Source of the DNA: Actinomadura montaniterrae
GTDB lineage: Bacteria; Actinomycetota; Actinomycetes; Streptosporangiales; Streptosporangiaceae
Length of the DNA stretch: 64,000 bases
Reading direction: 5' to 3'
Assembly: GCF_008923365.1 (NCBI RefSeq)
Contig: NZ_WBMR01000013.1
Span: 27,187 to 91,186, forward strand
Below the pieces are notes generated by a model. The model had not been told where the DNA came from. It saw only the letters and a list, made by a program, of their open reading frames with translations, and made no database searches. This document shows positions 26,436 through 34,899 of this stretch, piece by piece. The position numbers were made by a program, and so were the translations under genes. Numbering within the stretch: the stretch's first letter is position 1; each line of letters begins with the position of its first letter.

Positions 26436-26567
26436 CGTTTCCGGAGAGGTGCCGATGGCGCGATGAGTTTGGGGGGGACGGCCGGTCTGAGTGTGCGAGT
26501 GATCGGCCGCTGAGCACGCGCCGACCGGCGATGAGCCCGGGCGAGCGCCCCCGAGAGGAAGAAGCGA

Positions 26568-27152
26568 ATGGACGCACCGATGCGGAAACTGATCCTGGGC
26601 TTTTACGTCTCGCTCGACGGCAAGAGCGCCGACGGGGACAACGGAATTCGGGACGTCATGATGAGCATCGACGACCCCGAGCAGGAGGAGTACTTCGTCG
26701 GCCGGCTGTGGGAGGCCGGGGCCTTCCTCATGGGCCGCAACACCTACGCGAGCATGGCCGCCTTCTGGCCCGGCTCCGACCATCCGTCCGCGCAGGCCAT
26801 GAACGAGATCCCCAAGGTCGTGTTCTCCCGCACTCTGACCTCGGCCGACGAATGGCCCGGGACGCGGATCGCCGGCGGCGACACGGCGGAGGAGATCGCC
26901 AGGCTCAAGGCCGAGCCCGGCAAGGACCTCGTCGCCGCCGGCGGCACCGCGTTCCTGCACTCCCTGATCAGGCTCGGCGTGGTCGACGAGTACCGGTTGT
27001 GGGTGCTGCCCGCCGCCGCCGGGAAGGGCGCGCCGCTGTTCCCCGAGCTGGACCGGCCCTTGAACCTGCGCCTGGTGAAGAGCACGGCCTTCCCGTCCGG
27101 GGTCCTCGAACTGGTGTACGCGGCGGCCGGCGAGCAGGCGCCCGGCGAGTAG
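26568..27152 (+). CDS. Dihydrofolate-reductase-family (RibD C-terminal-like) protein
   Basis: 194 aa. The fold signature of the RibD_C/DHFR-like family is clear: MRKLILGFYVSLDGKSADGD, FLMGRNTYASMAAFWPG, KVVFSRTL, and AAGGTAFLHSLIRLGVVDEYRLWVLP. Many stand-alone actinobacterial members are NADPH reductases of unknown substrate (YwjB/YyaP type) and are neither true folate nor riboflavin enzymes. Start ATG 26568; ATG 26580 is an alternative. GAGAGGAAG lies about 10 bp upstream. Confidence 0.86.
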   Translation: MDAPMRKLILGFYVSLDGKSADGDNGIRDVMMSIDDPEQEEYFVGRLWEAGAFLMGRNTYASMAAFWPGSDHPSAQAMNEIPKVVFSRTLTSADEWPGTRIAGGDTAEEIARLKAEPGKDLVAAGGTAFLHSLIRLGVVDEYRLWVLPAAAGKGAPLFPELDRPLNLRLVKSTAFPSGVLELVYAAAGEQAPGE

Positions 27153-27215
27153 CCGCCGATCATTGCGCTGGTCGATCTATCGTCGGCCTTCATCACCGGT
27201 GCCTATAGTTGGCGC

Positions 27216-28145
27216 ATGTCCGTCGATCGCCTGCTGGTCAACCTCGACCTGAACCTGCTCGTCACGCTGGACGTGCTGCTGCGCGAGCGCAACGTCACGC
27301 GGGCGGCGGAGCAGCTCGGCTGCAGCCAGCCGACGGTCAGCGCCGCGCTGGCGCGGCTGCGCCGGCACTTCGGCGACGAGCTGCTGCACCGGGCGGGCAG
27401 CCGCTACGAGCTGACGCCGCTGGCCGTGCAGGTGGCGGCGCGCACGCCCCCGGCCGTGGAGGGCATACGCCGCGTCTTCGACGTGCGGGCCGAGTTCGAT
27501 CCGGCGACGGTCGAGCGCGAGTTCACGATCATCACCTCCGACTACGCGGTGGCGGTGCTCGGCCCGATCGTCGCGCGGCTGGTGGCCGAGCGGGCGCCGG
27601 GCGTGCGGCTGCGGATGCAGCAGACCGGCCCGCACGTGGTCGATCACGCGACGGAGACCCTGCGCACCGTCGACGGCGTCATCCTGCCGCACGGGTTCCT
27701 CGCGGACATGCCGTACACGGATCTCTACGAGGACCGCTGGGTCTGCGTGGTGGCACGGGACAATCCGGCGGTCGGGGAGCGGCTCACCCTGGCGCAGCTG
27801 AGGGAGATGCCCTGGGTGATGCTGTACCACCGGCCCACGGCCTTCGCTCCCGCGGCGCAGCAGCTGCGCATGATCGGCATCGAGCCGCGGGTCGACATCG
27901 TCGTGGACGGTTTCCTGCAGATGCCGTTCCTGATCGCCGGCAGCGACCGGATCGCCCTCCTGCAGGAGCAGCTGGCCCGCAGGATCGCGGACGCCGGCGG
28001 AGTGCGCGTCCTGGAGTGCCCCTTCGACGCGGTGCCGCTCGCCGAGGCGTTCTGGTGGCATCCGATGTACCGCAGCGACGTCGCGCACGCCTGGCTGCGC
28101 GAGCTGCTGATGGAGGCCGCCGACGAGTTGAAGGCCGCCCGCTGA
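27216..28145 (+). CDS. LysR-family transcriptional regulator (NodD/LinR-like)
   Basis: 309 aa. The N-terminal winged helix begins with the NodD-like LDLNLLVTLDVLLRERNVTRA, with AEQLGCSQPTVSAALARLRRHFGD as helix-turn-helix, then a periplasmic-binding-type effector domain (VEREFTIITSDYAVAVL onward). NodD/LinR/NahR-type members usually respond to aromatic compounds. No divergent partner remains: its left neighbour faces the same way and its right neighbour is a broken ROK gene. Its target may be elsewhere or have been lost. Confidence 0.88.
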   Translation: MSVDRLLVNLDLNLLVTLDVLLRERNVTRAAEQLGCSQPTVSAALARLRRHFGDELLHRAGSRYELTPLAVQVAARTPPAVEGIRRVFDVRAEFDPATVEREFTIITSDYAVAVLGPIVARLVAERAPGVRLRMQQTGPHVVDHATETLRTVDGVILPHGFLADMPYTDLYEDRWVCVVARDNPAVGERLTLAQLREMPWVMLYHRPTAFAPAAQQLRMIGIEPRVDIVVDGFLQMPFLIAGSDRIALLQEQLARRIADAGGVRVLECPFDAVPLAEAFWWHPMYRSDVAHAWLRELLMEAADELKAAR

Positions 28146-28179
28146 GCCTTCGCGCCTTGGACGCAGGCGACCTCGCGGG

Positions 28180-28615
28180 TCACTGGGCGGCGGGCATCCG
28201 GGGCGAGCCCGCCGCCAGCCAGGTCTCCAGGCTGGCGGCGGAGAAGACCTCGTCCAGCGCGAGGTGCACGGCGCCGGTCACGCCGGAGAGCTCCTCGGGC
28301 AGGGCCGCCACGTCGATCCGCAGGTTCTGGGTCGCCAGCGGCAGCGCCCGTCGGCGGATGGCCTCCCGGATGGTGTCGAGCACGTGCTCCTTGGCCCGGA
28401 CGATGCCGCCGCCGAGCACCAGTTCCGCGGGGTTGTAGAAGCTGACCAGGGTGGCGAGCGTGCCGCCGAGCAGGACCGACGTGCGTTGCAGCAGCGCCCG
28501 GGCTGCCTGGTCGCCTTGAGCCGCCGCCTGGGTGACGTCGATCGGCCGCACCTCCTGGGACGTGGCGAGGATGGCGGCGAGGGCGGGGCTCTGCCTGGTC
28601 TCGGCGAGCATCCGG
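28180..28615 (-). pseudogene. ROK-family regulator/kinase, C-terminal remnant
   Basis: About 143 codons matching the C-terminal half of ROK proteins: QAARALLQRTSVLLGGTLA, then the diagnostic SFYNPAELVLGGGIV, ending near TWLAAGSPRMPAAQ. The N-terminal HTH and the ATP/sugar-binding half (about 240 residues) are missing. The frame begins abruptly near 28615, where it meets a GMC oxidoreductase fragment on the opposite strand, so the gene was cut by a rearrangement. Confidence 0.8.
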
Positions 28616-28624
28616 CCTTCCCGC

Positions 28625-28967
28625 CATACGCATCGCCTACGAACTCACGGAACGGGAGAAGGCCGAACTGGAACGGGCACGGTCCGTCGCGGTACGGGTC
28701 GCCGCGCTATTCGGCAACTTCCTGCCGGGAATGCCTCGCGTCATGCCGGCCGGCAGCTCACTGCATTACATGGGGACCTACCGGATCGGCCCCGCCGACG
28801 ACGGCACCAGCGTCTGCGACTCGTACTCCCGTCCCTGGGGCATCGAAGGCCTGGTGCTCGCCGGCAACGGCCTGATCCCCACCGCCAACGCCTGCAACCC
28901 CACCCTGACCAGCGTCGCCCTCGCCGTCAGGGGAGCCCGCGCCCTCGCCGCATCCGCACGCGGATGA
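28625..28967 (+). pseudogene. GMC-family FAD oxidoreductase, C-terminal remnant
   Basis: About 113 codons corresponding to the C-terminus of a GMC/pyranose-oxidase-like enzyme: MPAGSSLHYMGTYRIGP carries the active-site His, and GIEGLVLAGNGLIPTANACN, then PTLTSVALAVRGA, is the canonical FAD-contacting tail. About 400 upstream residues are missing. No start codon with a ribosome site precedes the conserved part; ATG 28731 is internal. It abuts the ROK remnant head to head at about 28.62 kb. Confidence 0.8.
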
Positions 28968-28968
28968 C

Positions 28969-28992
28969 ACCCGCGGGGGCCGCCGCGCGGGT
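28969..28992. terminator. Putative bidirectional stem-loop terminator
   Basis: ACCCGCG (28969-28975), a 10-nt loop, then CGCGGGT (28986-28992) form a perfect 7-bp GC stem between the convergent GMC remnant and the DUF2255 gene. There is no U-tract, as is common in actinomycetes. Confidence 0.5.
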
Positions 28993-29375
28993 CAGCGCGG
29001 GGTGAGTTTCAGCGTGGTGGCGCGGGCGGTGTCGTTGACCATGGGGTCGACGTACTGGCGGGCGTAACGGCCGTATTTGGTGCGGTAGGCGGAGTCGAGG
29101 CGGGCGTTGAGATCGGGGTCGCCCGCCGCATCGGTGAAGGTGACGTCCTTGGCGACGCCGCCGGAGCTGATGTGGCCGCGTCCGGTGGCACGGGCGGCGC
29201 GATACCAGGCGCCTTCACCGCCGCGGTAGGAGCGGACGTAGAGTTCCTCGCCGTCGCCGACCACCCAGATCGTCGTGGGGTCGCGCAGCTCGCGGTCGTC
29301 GCGCTGCGGCGCGATCTGCAGTTCGTCGGCGTTCGCGATCGTCTCCAGCTCCCGCGTGGTCCAGCCGCTCATCAT
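28992..29375 (-). CDS. DUF2255-family protein
   Basis: 127 aa matching the compact DUF2255 family: WTTRELETIANADELQIAPQRDD at the N-terminus, TTIWVVGDGEELYVRSYRG and YRAARATGRGHISSGGVAKD in the centre, and a YARQYVDPMV segment near the end. The fold resembles split-barrel FMN-binding proteins, but biochemical function is not established. ATG 29375 has AGGAG 4 bp upstream; a second ATG follows directly. Confidence 0.82.
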   Translation of the reverse strand: MMSGWTTRELETIANADELQIAPQRDDRELRDPTTIWVVGDGEELYVRSYRGGEGAWYRAARATGRGHISSGGVAKDVTFTDAAGDPDLNARLDSAYRTKYGRYARQYVDPMVNDTARATTLKLTPR

Positions 29376-29581
29376 GTGCTCCTTGGTCCTCGTGATGCCG
29401 ATCGGCTCTAGTGGTGCCCACTAGGGTCGTTGCCCCGAAATCGGCCCGTTCACCAGGGACACACCCGGAACCTGCCGACCGGTGTGGGCTGGCCGTTCAG
29501 GCCGGCCGTGGGCGCGGGATCCGGTGGAGGAGCGCGTAATTCGGTTGCCCTTGGCGAAGGCGAGGGCGCTGAATACTACGC

Positions 29582-30691
29582 ATGGCCGATATCCAGGGCT
29601 CCTACGACGAACTGTTCAGCGCGGTGCCCGGTGCGCTCGCCGAATTGCTGGACTGCGGGGATACGGGCGGGTCGGCCGCCGTCTTCGTGGACGGGGAGCC
29701 CGTGGTGGACGTCTGGGGCGGATTCGCCGACGCGGAGCGCACGGTCCCGTGGCAGCGGGACACGATCACCAACGTCTGGTCGGTCACGAAGACGATGACG
29801 GCGCTGTGCGCGCTGGTCCTCGCCGACCGCGGCGAGCTCGACCCGGACGCACCGGTCGGCCGGTATTGGCCGGAGTTCGGCGCGGCGGGCAAGGAGAAGG
29901 TGCTGGTCAGGCATCTGCTCGCGCACACCGCGGGCCTTCCCGACTGGGACGGGCCGATCGAGGACCTTTATGACTGGCCGTCCGCGACCGCGCGTCTGGC
30001 CGCGCTGGCGCCGCAGTGGGAACCGGGGAGCGCGGCCGGGTACCACTCGCTCACCCAGGGATTCCTCGTGGGCGAGGTGATCAGGCGGATCAGCGGCCGG
30101 AGCGTGGGCGAATTCTTCGCCCGCGAGGTCGCCGGGCCGCTGGGCGCCGACTTCCATATCGGGCTGCCCGCCGAGCACGATCATCGGGTGGCGTCGAGCG
30201 TCCCGCCGCCGGGCCGGGACGAGGACTATGCGGCCGGCGCGCCCGGTGCCGCCGCGCCGCCCGGCGCCACGACCATCCGGGTGCGTGACGGCAACGGCGT
30301 CGCCTGGCGCCGGGCGCAGATCCCCGCGGCGAGCGGGTTCGGCAATGCCCGCTCGGTCGCGCTCGTGCAGTCGGTCATGGCCTGCGGAGGGGCGCTGCGC
30401 GGACGCCGCCTGCTGTCGCAGGCCGGCTGCGACCGTGCGAAAGAGGAACAGTTCCAAGGCGTGGACCGCCTCTTGGGCATGCCGGTCCGATACGGCCTGG
30501 GCTACGGGCTGTTCGGCGGTGCCCTCGGGTGGGGCGGCTGGGGCGGCTCGATCGTCATGATCGAGCCCGGTGACCGCATGGCGGTGGCGTACGTGACCGC
30601 TCAGATGCGCGAGCCCGGGGACGACCAACGGGGCATGGAGATCGTCATGGCCGCCTACGAGGGCCTCCAGGGTCTGCAGGCCTCTCGGTGA
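29582..30691 (+). CDS. Serine hydrolase, class C beta-lactamase/EstB fold
   Basis: 369 aa. The catalytic SxxK is S67-V-T-K70 (NVWSVTKTMTAL), the second motif YxS is Y154-H-S156, and RHLLAHTAGLPDW is the conserved segment between them. The third motif (KTG/HxG) is reduced to a WGG-type loop. These cytosolic enzymes are esterases, peptidases or lactonases, and seldom true beta-lactamases. No signal peptide. It converges on and overlaps (47 bp) the FAD dehydrogenase operon, but is not obviously part of it. Confidence 0.87.
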   Translation: MADIQGSYDELFSAVPGALAELLDCGDTGGSAAVFVDGEPVVDVWGGFADAERTVPWQRDTITNVWSVTKTMTALCALVLADRGELDPDAPVGRYWPEFGAAGKEKVLVRHLLAHTAGLPDWDGPIEDLYDWPSATARLAALAPQWEPGSAAGYHSLTQGFLVGEVIRRISGRSVGEFFAREVAGPLGADFHIGLPAEHDHRVASSVPPPGRDEDYAAGAPGAAAPPGATTIRVRDGNGVAWRRAQIPAASGFGNARSVALVQSVMACGGALRGRRLLSQAGCDRAKEEQFQGVDRLLGMPVRYGLGYGLFGGALGWGGWGGSIVMIEPGDRMAVAYVTAQMREPGDDQRGMEIVMAAYEGLQGLQASR

Positions 30692-31997
30692 GGCCGTTGC
30701 CGATGATCCAGCCCATGCCGAAGGCGGAGAGCAGGCCGTTGCCGGACAGGTAGCCGTCGGAATGGGGGCCGGCCAGGCCGCACGCGGCGCCGCCGCCCGC
30801 GTAGAGGCCCGGGACGGGCTCGCCGGTCCCGTCCAGGACGCGGCCGGACGGGTCGATGACCAGGCCGCCCTGGGTGGTGAGCAGGCCGTGGGTGACCCAG
30901 GCGAGATGGTAGGGGGCGGTGAGCCGGCGGCGGCCGGGCAGGGGGGCCAGCGCGCGTCCGGTCTCATCGGCCGTCCGGCCCAGGGCGGCGGCGAGGTCGT
31001 CGAGGGTGGCGCAGTCGCGGACGGCTCCGGCGGCGAGGCTCTCGCGCATCATCTCCGACTCGCGGGTGGCGGCCATCGCGGTGGCGTCCCAGATCATCGC
31101 GGCGCGCTCGCCGGGCTGCCGTTGCAGGACGCCCGCCATGGACGAGTAGCCCTTCGACTCCTCGTCCACGAAACGCTCGCCGTGCAGGTTCACCAGGACG
31201 GCGCCGTTGAACGGAAGGGCCGGGGACACGCGGGTGCCGTGGTCCACGACGACGAGTCCGGAGCGCAGGCCGGCGCCCATGTTGCGCACCTGGGCGCCGA
31301 GGCGCCCTGCCCAGGCGAGCGCGTCGCCGGTCGACGTGGAGACACCGCCGTAGAAGGGGGTCCCGAGGTGCGGCAGGTACCGCTTGACCAGGGCCTGGTC
31401 GGCCGCGAAGCCGTCGGTGGCGAGGACGACCGCGCCGGCCCGGACGCGCTGCAGCGCGCCGTTCTGCGCGACGACGACTCCGGTGACCGCGCCGCCGTCC
31501 GACACGAGGTCGACGGCGGGGGCCTCGTCGACGAAGGCGGCGTTGTCGTGGGCGTCGAGCAGGGCCCGCAGGTGGCGCATGAGCCGGGCGCCGCCGAGGC
31601 GTCCGGTGTCGGTGTGCAGGCGCAGGGCGGTCATCCCGGCGCGGGGCATGTCGGTGCCGATCTCGATCGGGTATCCGGTGTCCGCGATCCATTCCACGAT
31701 CCGCGGAGCGGCCTCGCAGAGCGCCTCGACCACGGGACGCCATTCCTCGTCGCCGCTCGCGCGGAGGATGTCGCCGGCGTGCCGCTGCGGCGAGTCGTCG
31801 ATGCCCGCGGCGGCCTGGAAGCGGGTCCCGCCGGCGGCGAGGGAGCCGGACGAGATCGCCGCGTTGCATCCCTCGCGGGTGGACTTCTCGAAGACGGCGA
31901 CGACGCGGCCGGGGTCGCGGGCGGCGCGGAGGGCGGTCATCACGCCGCACGCCCCGCCGCCGATGACGGCGACGTCGACCTCGGTGTCCCAGGTCAT
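30645..31997 (-). CDS. FAD-dependent dehydrogenase, fumarate reductase/KstD-like (first of three)
   Basis: 450 aa. N-terminal FAD-binding VDVAVIGGGACGVMTALRAA, then a GCNAAISSGSLAAGGTRF segment, and a C-terminal FAD-contacting PVPGLYAGGGAACGLAGP. This is the FAD_binding_2 family, which includes succinate/fumarate enzymes, tricarballylate dehydrogenase TcuA and 3-ketosteroid delta-1-dehydrogenase. It probably introduces or reduces a C=C bond next to a carbonyl or carboxyl. It is the last gene of a minus-strand operon and overlaps the racemase-fold gene by 4 bp. Two more FAD enzymes of this family lie upstream. Confidence 0.86.
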   Translation of the reverse strand: MTWDTEVDVAVIGGGACGVMTALRAARDPGRVVAVFEKSTREGCNAAISSGSLAAGGTRFQAAAGIDDSPQRHAGDILRASGDEEWRPVVEALCEAAPRIVEWIADTGYPIEIGTDMPRAGMTALRLHTDTGRLGGARLMRHLRALLDAHDNAAFVDEAPAVDLVSDGGAVTGVVVAQNGALQRVRAGAVVLATDGFAADQALVKRYLPHLGTPFYGGVSTSTGDALAWAGRLGAQVRNMGAGLRSGLVVVDHGTRVSPALPFNGAVLVNLHGERFVDEESKGYSSMAGVLQRQPGERAAMIWDATAMAATRESEMMRESLAAGAVRDCATLDDLAAALGRTADETGRALAPLPGRRRLTAPYHLAWVTHGLLTTQGGLVIDPSGRVLDGTGEPVPGLYAGGGAACGLAGPHSDGYLSGNGLLSAFGMGWIIGNGLTERPADPGGPRRRP

Positions 31998-32803
31998 GAC
32001 AGGGTCCTGTTCGTGCCGTAGAAGTCGCGCGCGGCGTCGATCAGGGGGCGCGGCGGGCGCGCACCGTAGAAGCCGGTCCGTGCCGGGGCGAGGCCAGTGG
32101 CCCGGTACTGCGCGGCGCGCAGTTCGGCGACGCGGACGCAGGTGCCGAGCGAGTCGAGCACCGGCACGTCGTCAACACGGGACACCCCCTGGTCGGCGAG
32201 GAACACGTTGAGCGGCCCCTCGCCGGGGACGATGACGTTCGCGCCGTCCGCGATCGCCTTGCGCGCGGCACGCGTGAACGCGTCGAGCAGCGGCCCTGGG
32301 TCGGCGTACGCCGCCATCACGTCGGTGAACTCGGTCTCGACCTGCACGATGGGCCCGACGAGCTGGTCGAAGCGGTAGTTGCGCATGTTGCGGCGGAGCT
32401 GGGGTTCGAGGGCGGCGATGAAGTTGACGATCCCCACCTGGTCGCCGAGCGTCCCGGCCATCAGTACGGAGGTCTGGCCGAACGCGATGACGGGGATGTC
32501 CACGATCGTGCGGACCTCCTCGTACGCGGTGTCGGGGATGGTGGCGATGAGGAAGGCGTCGTAACCCTCGTCTTGCGCGCGCAGCGCCGCATGCACGAAC
32601 TGCTCCTTGTGCAACCCGGCGAGGTAGGCGTAGCCGATGTGGGTCCCGGGATAGTCGGACGGGTAGGTGCCGGGCTTCATCCCGTGGAAGTCGATCTCGG
32701 TTCCGGGCGCGGCCTGCGATCGCAGGTGGCGGGCGAGCGCGTCGCGGTAGTGCGGGACGTCGTCGAGGACGGTGAAGGACTGGTGCCAGATCCGCACGCT
32801 CAC
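31994..32803 (-). CDS. Asp/Glu/hydantoin racemase-superfamily protein lacking both usual cysteines
   Basis: 269 aa. The alignment pattern is clear: YDAFLIATIPDTAYEEVRTI, then PVIAFGQTSVLMAGTLG and VGIVNFI match hydantoin racemase/arylmalonate decarboxylase/maleate isomerase relatives. However, the first catalytic Cys position is Thr88 (IATIPD) and the second is Glu195 in VIVPGEGPL. So a cysteine-based racemisation is unlikely; lyase, isomerase or decarboxylase chemistry on a pathway acid is possible. Start is GTG 32803, overlapping the upstream FAD gene's stop. Confidence 0.8.
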   Translation of the reverse strand: MSVRIWHQSFTVLDDVPHYRDALARHLRSQAAPGTEIDFHGMKPGTYPSDYPGTHIGYAYLAGLHKEQFVHAALRAQDEGYDAFLIATIPDTAYEEVRTIVDIPVIAFGQTSVLMAGTLGDQVGIVNFIAALEPQLRRNMRNYRFDQLVGPIVQVETEFTDVMAAYADPGPLLDAFTRAARKAIADGANVIVPGEGPLNVFLADQGVSRVDDVPVLDSLGTCVRVAELRAAQYRATGLAPARTGFYGARPPRPLIDAARDFYGTNRTLS

Positions 32804-34272
32804 ACCCCCGCCGCGGCCCGGGCGGCGGCGTGCGCGGCGGCGTTCGCGCCGGCGATCCGGCCGAACGTGGCGCCGCGCAGCACCGACGTGGAGCCGGTGT
32901 AGTTGGAGTAGTACAGCCCAGTCAGCTCCCCCGCCGCGTACAGGCCGGTCATGGGCCGGCCGTCGCGGTCGACGACCTCGGCGGCGGAGGTGGTCTTGAG
33001 GCCGCCGAAGCTGAAGACGTTCGCCGCCATGATCGGGTACGCGGCGAACGGCCCCTGCTCGATGGGCCGGCTCCAGTTCGACTTGGGGACGTCCAGCCCG
33101 ATGGTGGCGAGGCCGTCGGGCGCGCTGTGGTCGAAGCCGTCCGAGGCAGGGCAGGCCGCGTTGTACGCCACGACGGTCTTTCCCACGGCCGCGACGGGCA
33201 GGCCCAGCTGCCGGGCCAGTTCACCGATGGTCGGCGCGGTGACGGGCGGGACGTCGGTGCGGACGCCCGCCATCAGGTTCGGCACCGCGAGTCCCCGCTG
33301 GTCGAGGATCACCCAGGCGATCCCGTCGGCCTGGGCCTGGATTGCGCGGGTTGTGCGCTCGTACCAGGCGTCGACGGTGCCGCGCGCCTCGTCCACGAAC
33401 CGCCGCCCGTCCTTGTTGACGAGGATCCCGTAGGGGAAGCAGAAGATCGCGGCCTCCGGCTCGCCGCTGCGCGGGTCGATCGGCTCGGCGTGGAAGAGCG
33501 CGAAGTTCCCGGCGGTGGCGGCGCCGAGCGCGAGCGCCATCTCCAGCCCCTCGCCCTTGTTGTAGTTGCCGCCCTTGGCGACGGGGCGGCAGGTCAGCGC
33601 CTTGTCGCCGTGGTAGCGGGCCATCAGCTCGAAGTTGCCCTGGTAGCCGCCGCTGGCGAGGACGACCGCGCCCTCGAACACGGCGGGGCCGGCCGGGGTG
33701 TGCGCGCACACGCCGGTGACGCCGCTGCCGGAGAAGGTCAGCCGGCGGGCGGTGGTCGCGAAGTGGAACTCGACGCCGAGCCCGCGGGCGGCCTTGCCCA
33801 TCGTCTCGACGATGGCGAGGCCGCCGCCGACCGGCGCCATCCGGGTCGTCGAGCGGGTGAGGAACGGGGTCGGCATGAAGTCGAACCGGACGCCGTGGCC
33901 GGACATCCAGCGCAGCGTCGGCGGCGCGTTCTCGGCCAGCACGGCGACGTAGTCCGGGTCGACGGTGTGGGTGGCGCGGTACAGCGCGCCCTGCCGCCGG
34001 GGCGGGAGCGCCGCGTCGTTGACGATGGACGGGTCGGGATGGCCCATGAAGTCGTCGACAAGGGCGTCCTCGAAGCCGTCGGCGACCTCGTCGAGCGACT
34101 TCATCCGCAGGAACGCCTCGGTGTAGCGGGTGTTGCCGCCGGTCTCGGCCTCCGGGGAGCGTTCCAGGAGCGCGACGCGGGCGCCGTTCTCGGCCGCGGA
34201 GACCGCGGCCGACAGGCCCGCGACCCCGCCGCCGACCACGACGACGTCGTAGCGGTGGGTCTGTTCGGTCAT
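32800..34272 (-). CDS. FAD-dependent dehydrogenase, TcuA/KstD-like (second of three)
   Basis: 490 aa. VVVVGGGVAGLSAAVSAAENGARVALLE is the N-terminal dinucleotide fold (residues about 10-37), and the C-terminal FAD segment is GLYAAGELTGLYYSNYTGSTSV, followed by GATFGRIAG. FCFPYGILVNKDGRRFVDEARG is typical of tricarballylate-dehydrogenase-like flavoproteins. It may desaturate a cyclic or carboxylic intermediate. ATG 34272 is the start; the frame is open further upstream but that part reads through intergenic sequence. It is in the middle of the operon. Confidence 0.87.
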   Translation of the reverse strand: MTEQTHRYDVVVVGGGVAGLSAAVSAAENGARVALLERSPEAETGGNTRYTEAFLRMKSLDEVADGFEDALVDDFMGHPDPSIVNDAALPPRRQGALYRATHTVDPDYVAVLAENAPPTLRWMSGHGVRFDFMPTPFLTRSTTRMAPVGGGLAIVETMGKAARGLGVEFHFATTARRLTFSGSGVTGVCAHTPAGPAVFEGAVVLASGGYQGNFELMARYHGDKALTCRPVAKGGNYNKGEGLEMALALGAATAGNFALFHAEPIDPRSGEPEAAIFCFPYGILVNKDGRRFVDEARGTVDAWYERTTRAIQAQADGIAWVILDQRGLAVPNLMAGVRTDVPPVTAPTIGELARQLGLPVAAVGKTVVAYNAACPASDGFDHSAPDGLATIGLDVPKSNWSRPIEQGPFAAYPIMAANVFSFGGLKTTSAAEVVDRDGRPMTGLYAAGELTGLYYSNYTGSTSVLRGATFGRIAGANAAAHAAARAAAGV

Positions 34273-34286
34273 GGCGTGGCGTCCCC

Positions 34287-34874
34287 TCAGAACTCGAGCT
34301 CGTCGGAGCCGGTCACGGACCCGAACAGCGGCAGCATGTTCGTCACGGAGAACTCGTGGAAGTCGGGCCGGAAGGAGGCGCACATGTCCTCGACCACGGT
34401 CACCTGGAGGCCAGAGTCGGAGGCGTGCCGGGCGGCGGACTCCACGACCAGGTTGGTGGCGACGCCGCCGAGGACGACCTCGGTGACGCCCTCGGCGGCG
34501 AGGACGTCCCGCAGCGGCGTCCCGACGAACGGGTCGACGCAGCCCTTGTCGATGACGGGCTCTCCGGCGACCGGCGCGAGCGCCTTGACGATCTGCGCCT
34601 CCGGCGAGTCCGCGAGCATCGCGCGCTGCTCCTCATAGGGGTCGAAGCGCGGCAGCCGGTTGGTGCGGAGCTTGTAGGACGGGTCGAACGCGAGCCGGAC
34701 GTGCACGACGAGCGTCCCGGCCGCGCGGGCCGCGGTCAGCACCCGCTCGGCCGTGGCGAGGACGCCGCGTTCGGCGATCTGCGCGGCCAGCGGGGGCATC
34801 CGCAGGTGCGGCCCCTCCTCGCAGAGCGCGACCTGGTAGTCGAGCATGAGCAGGGCCTTCTTGGCGGTCGTCAT
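34287..34874 (-). CDS. Isochorismatase-fold hydrolase with Val replacing the catalytic Cys
   Basis: 195 aa. The isochorismatase/cysteine-hydrolase fold is evident: LLMLDYQVALC supplies Asp12, VIDKGCVDPF supplies Lys110, and GGVATNLVVESAARHASD is the third motif. In amidohydrolase members that motif reads TxxCVE; here the Cys position is Val143. Without the nucleophile it cannot act like nicotinamidase or maleamate amidase. It could instead be an isochorismatase-type (Cys-independent) hydrolase of an enol ether. It lies between an FAD dehydrogenase and an SDR in the same operon. Confidence 0.82.
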   Translation of the reverse strand: MTTAKKALLMLDYQVALCEEGPHLRMPPLAAQIAERGVLATAERVLTAARAAGTLVVHVRLAFDPSYKLRTNRLPRFDPYEEQRAMLADSPEAQIVKALAPVAGEPVIDKGCVDPFVGTPLRDVLAAEGVTEVVLGGVATNLVVESAARHASDSGLQVTVVEDMCASFRPDFHEFSVTNMLPLFGSVTGSDELEF

Positions 34875-34899
34875 CAGGGGTCTCCTCGGAGAGGTCGGG

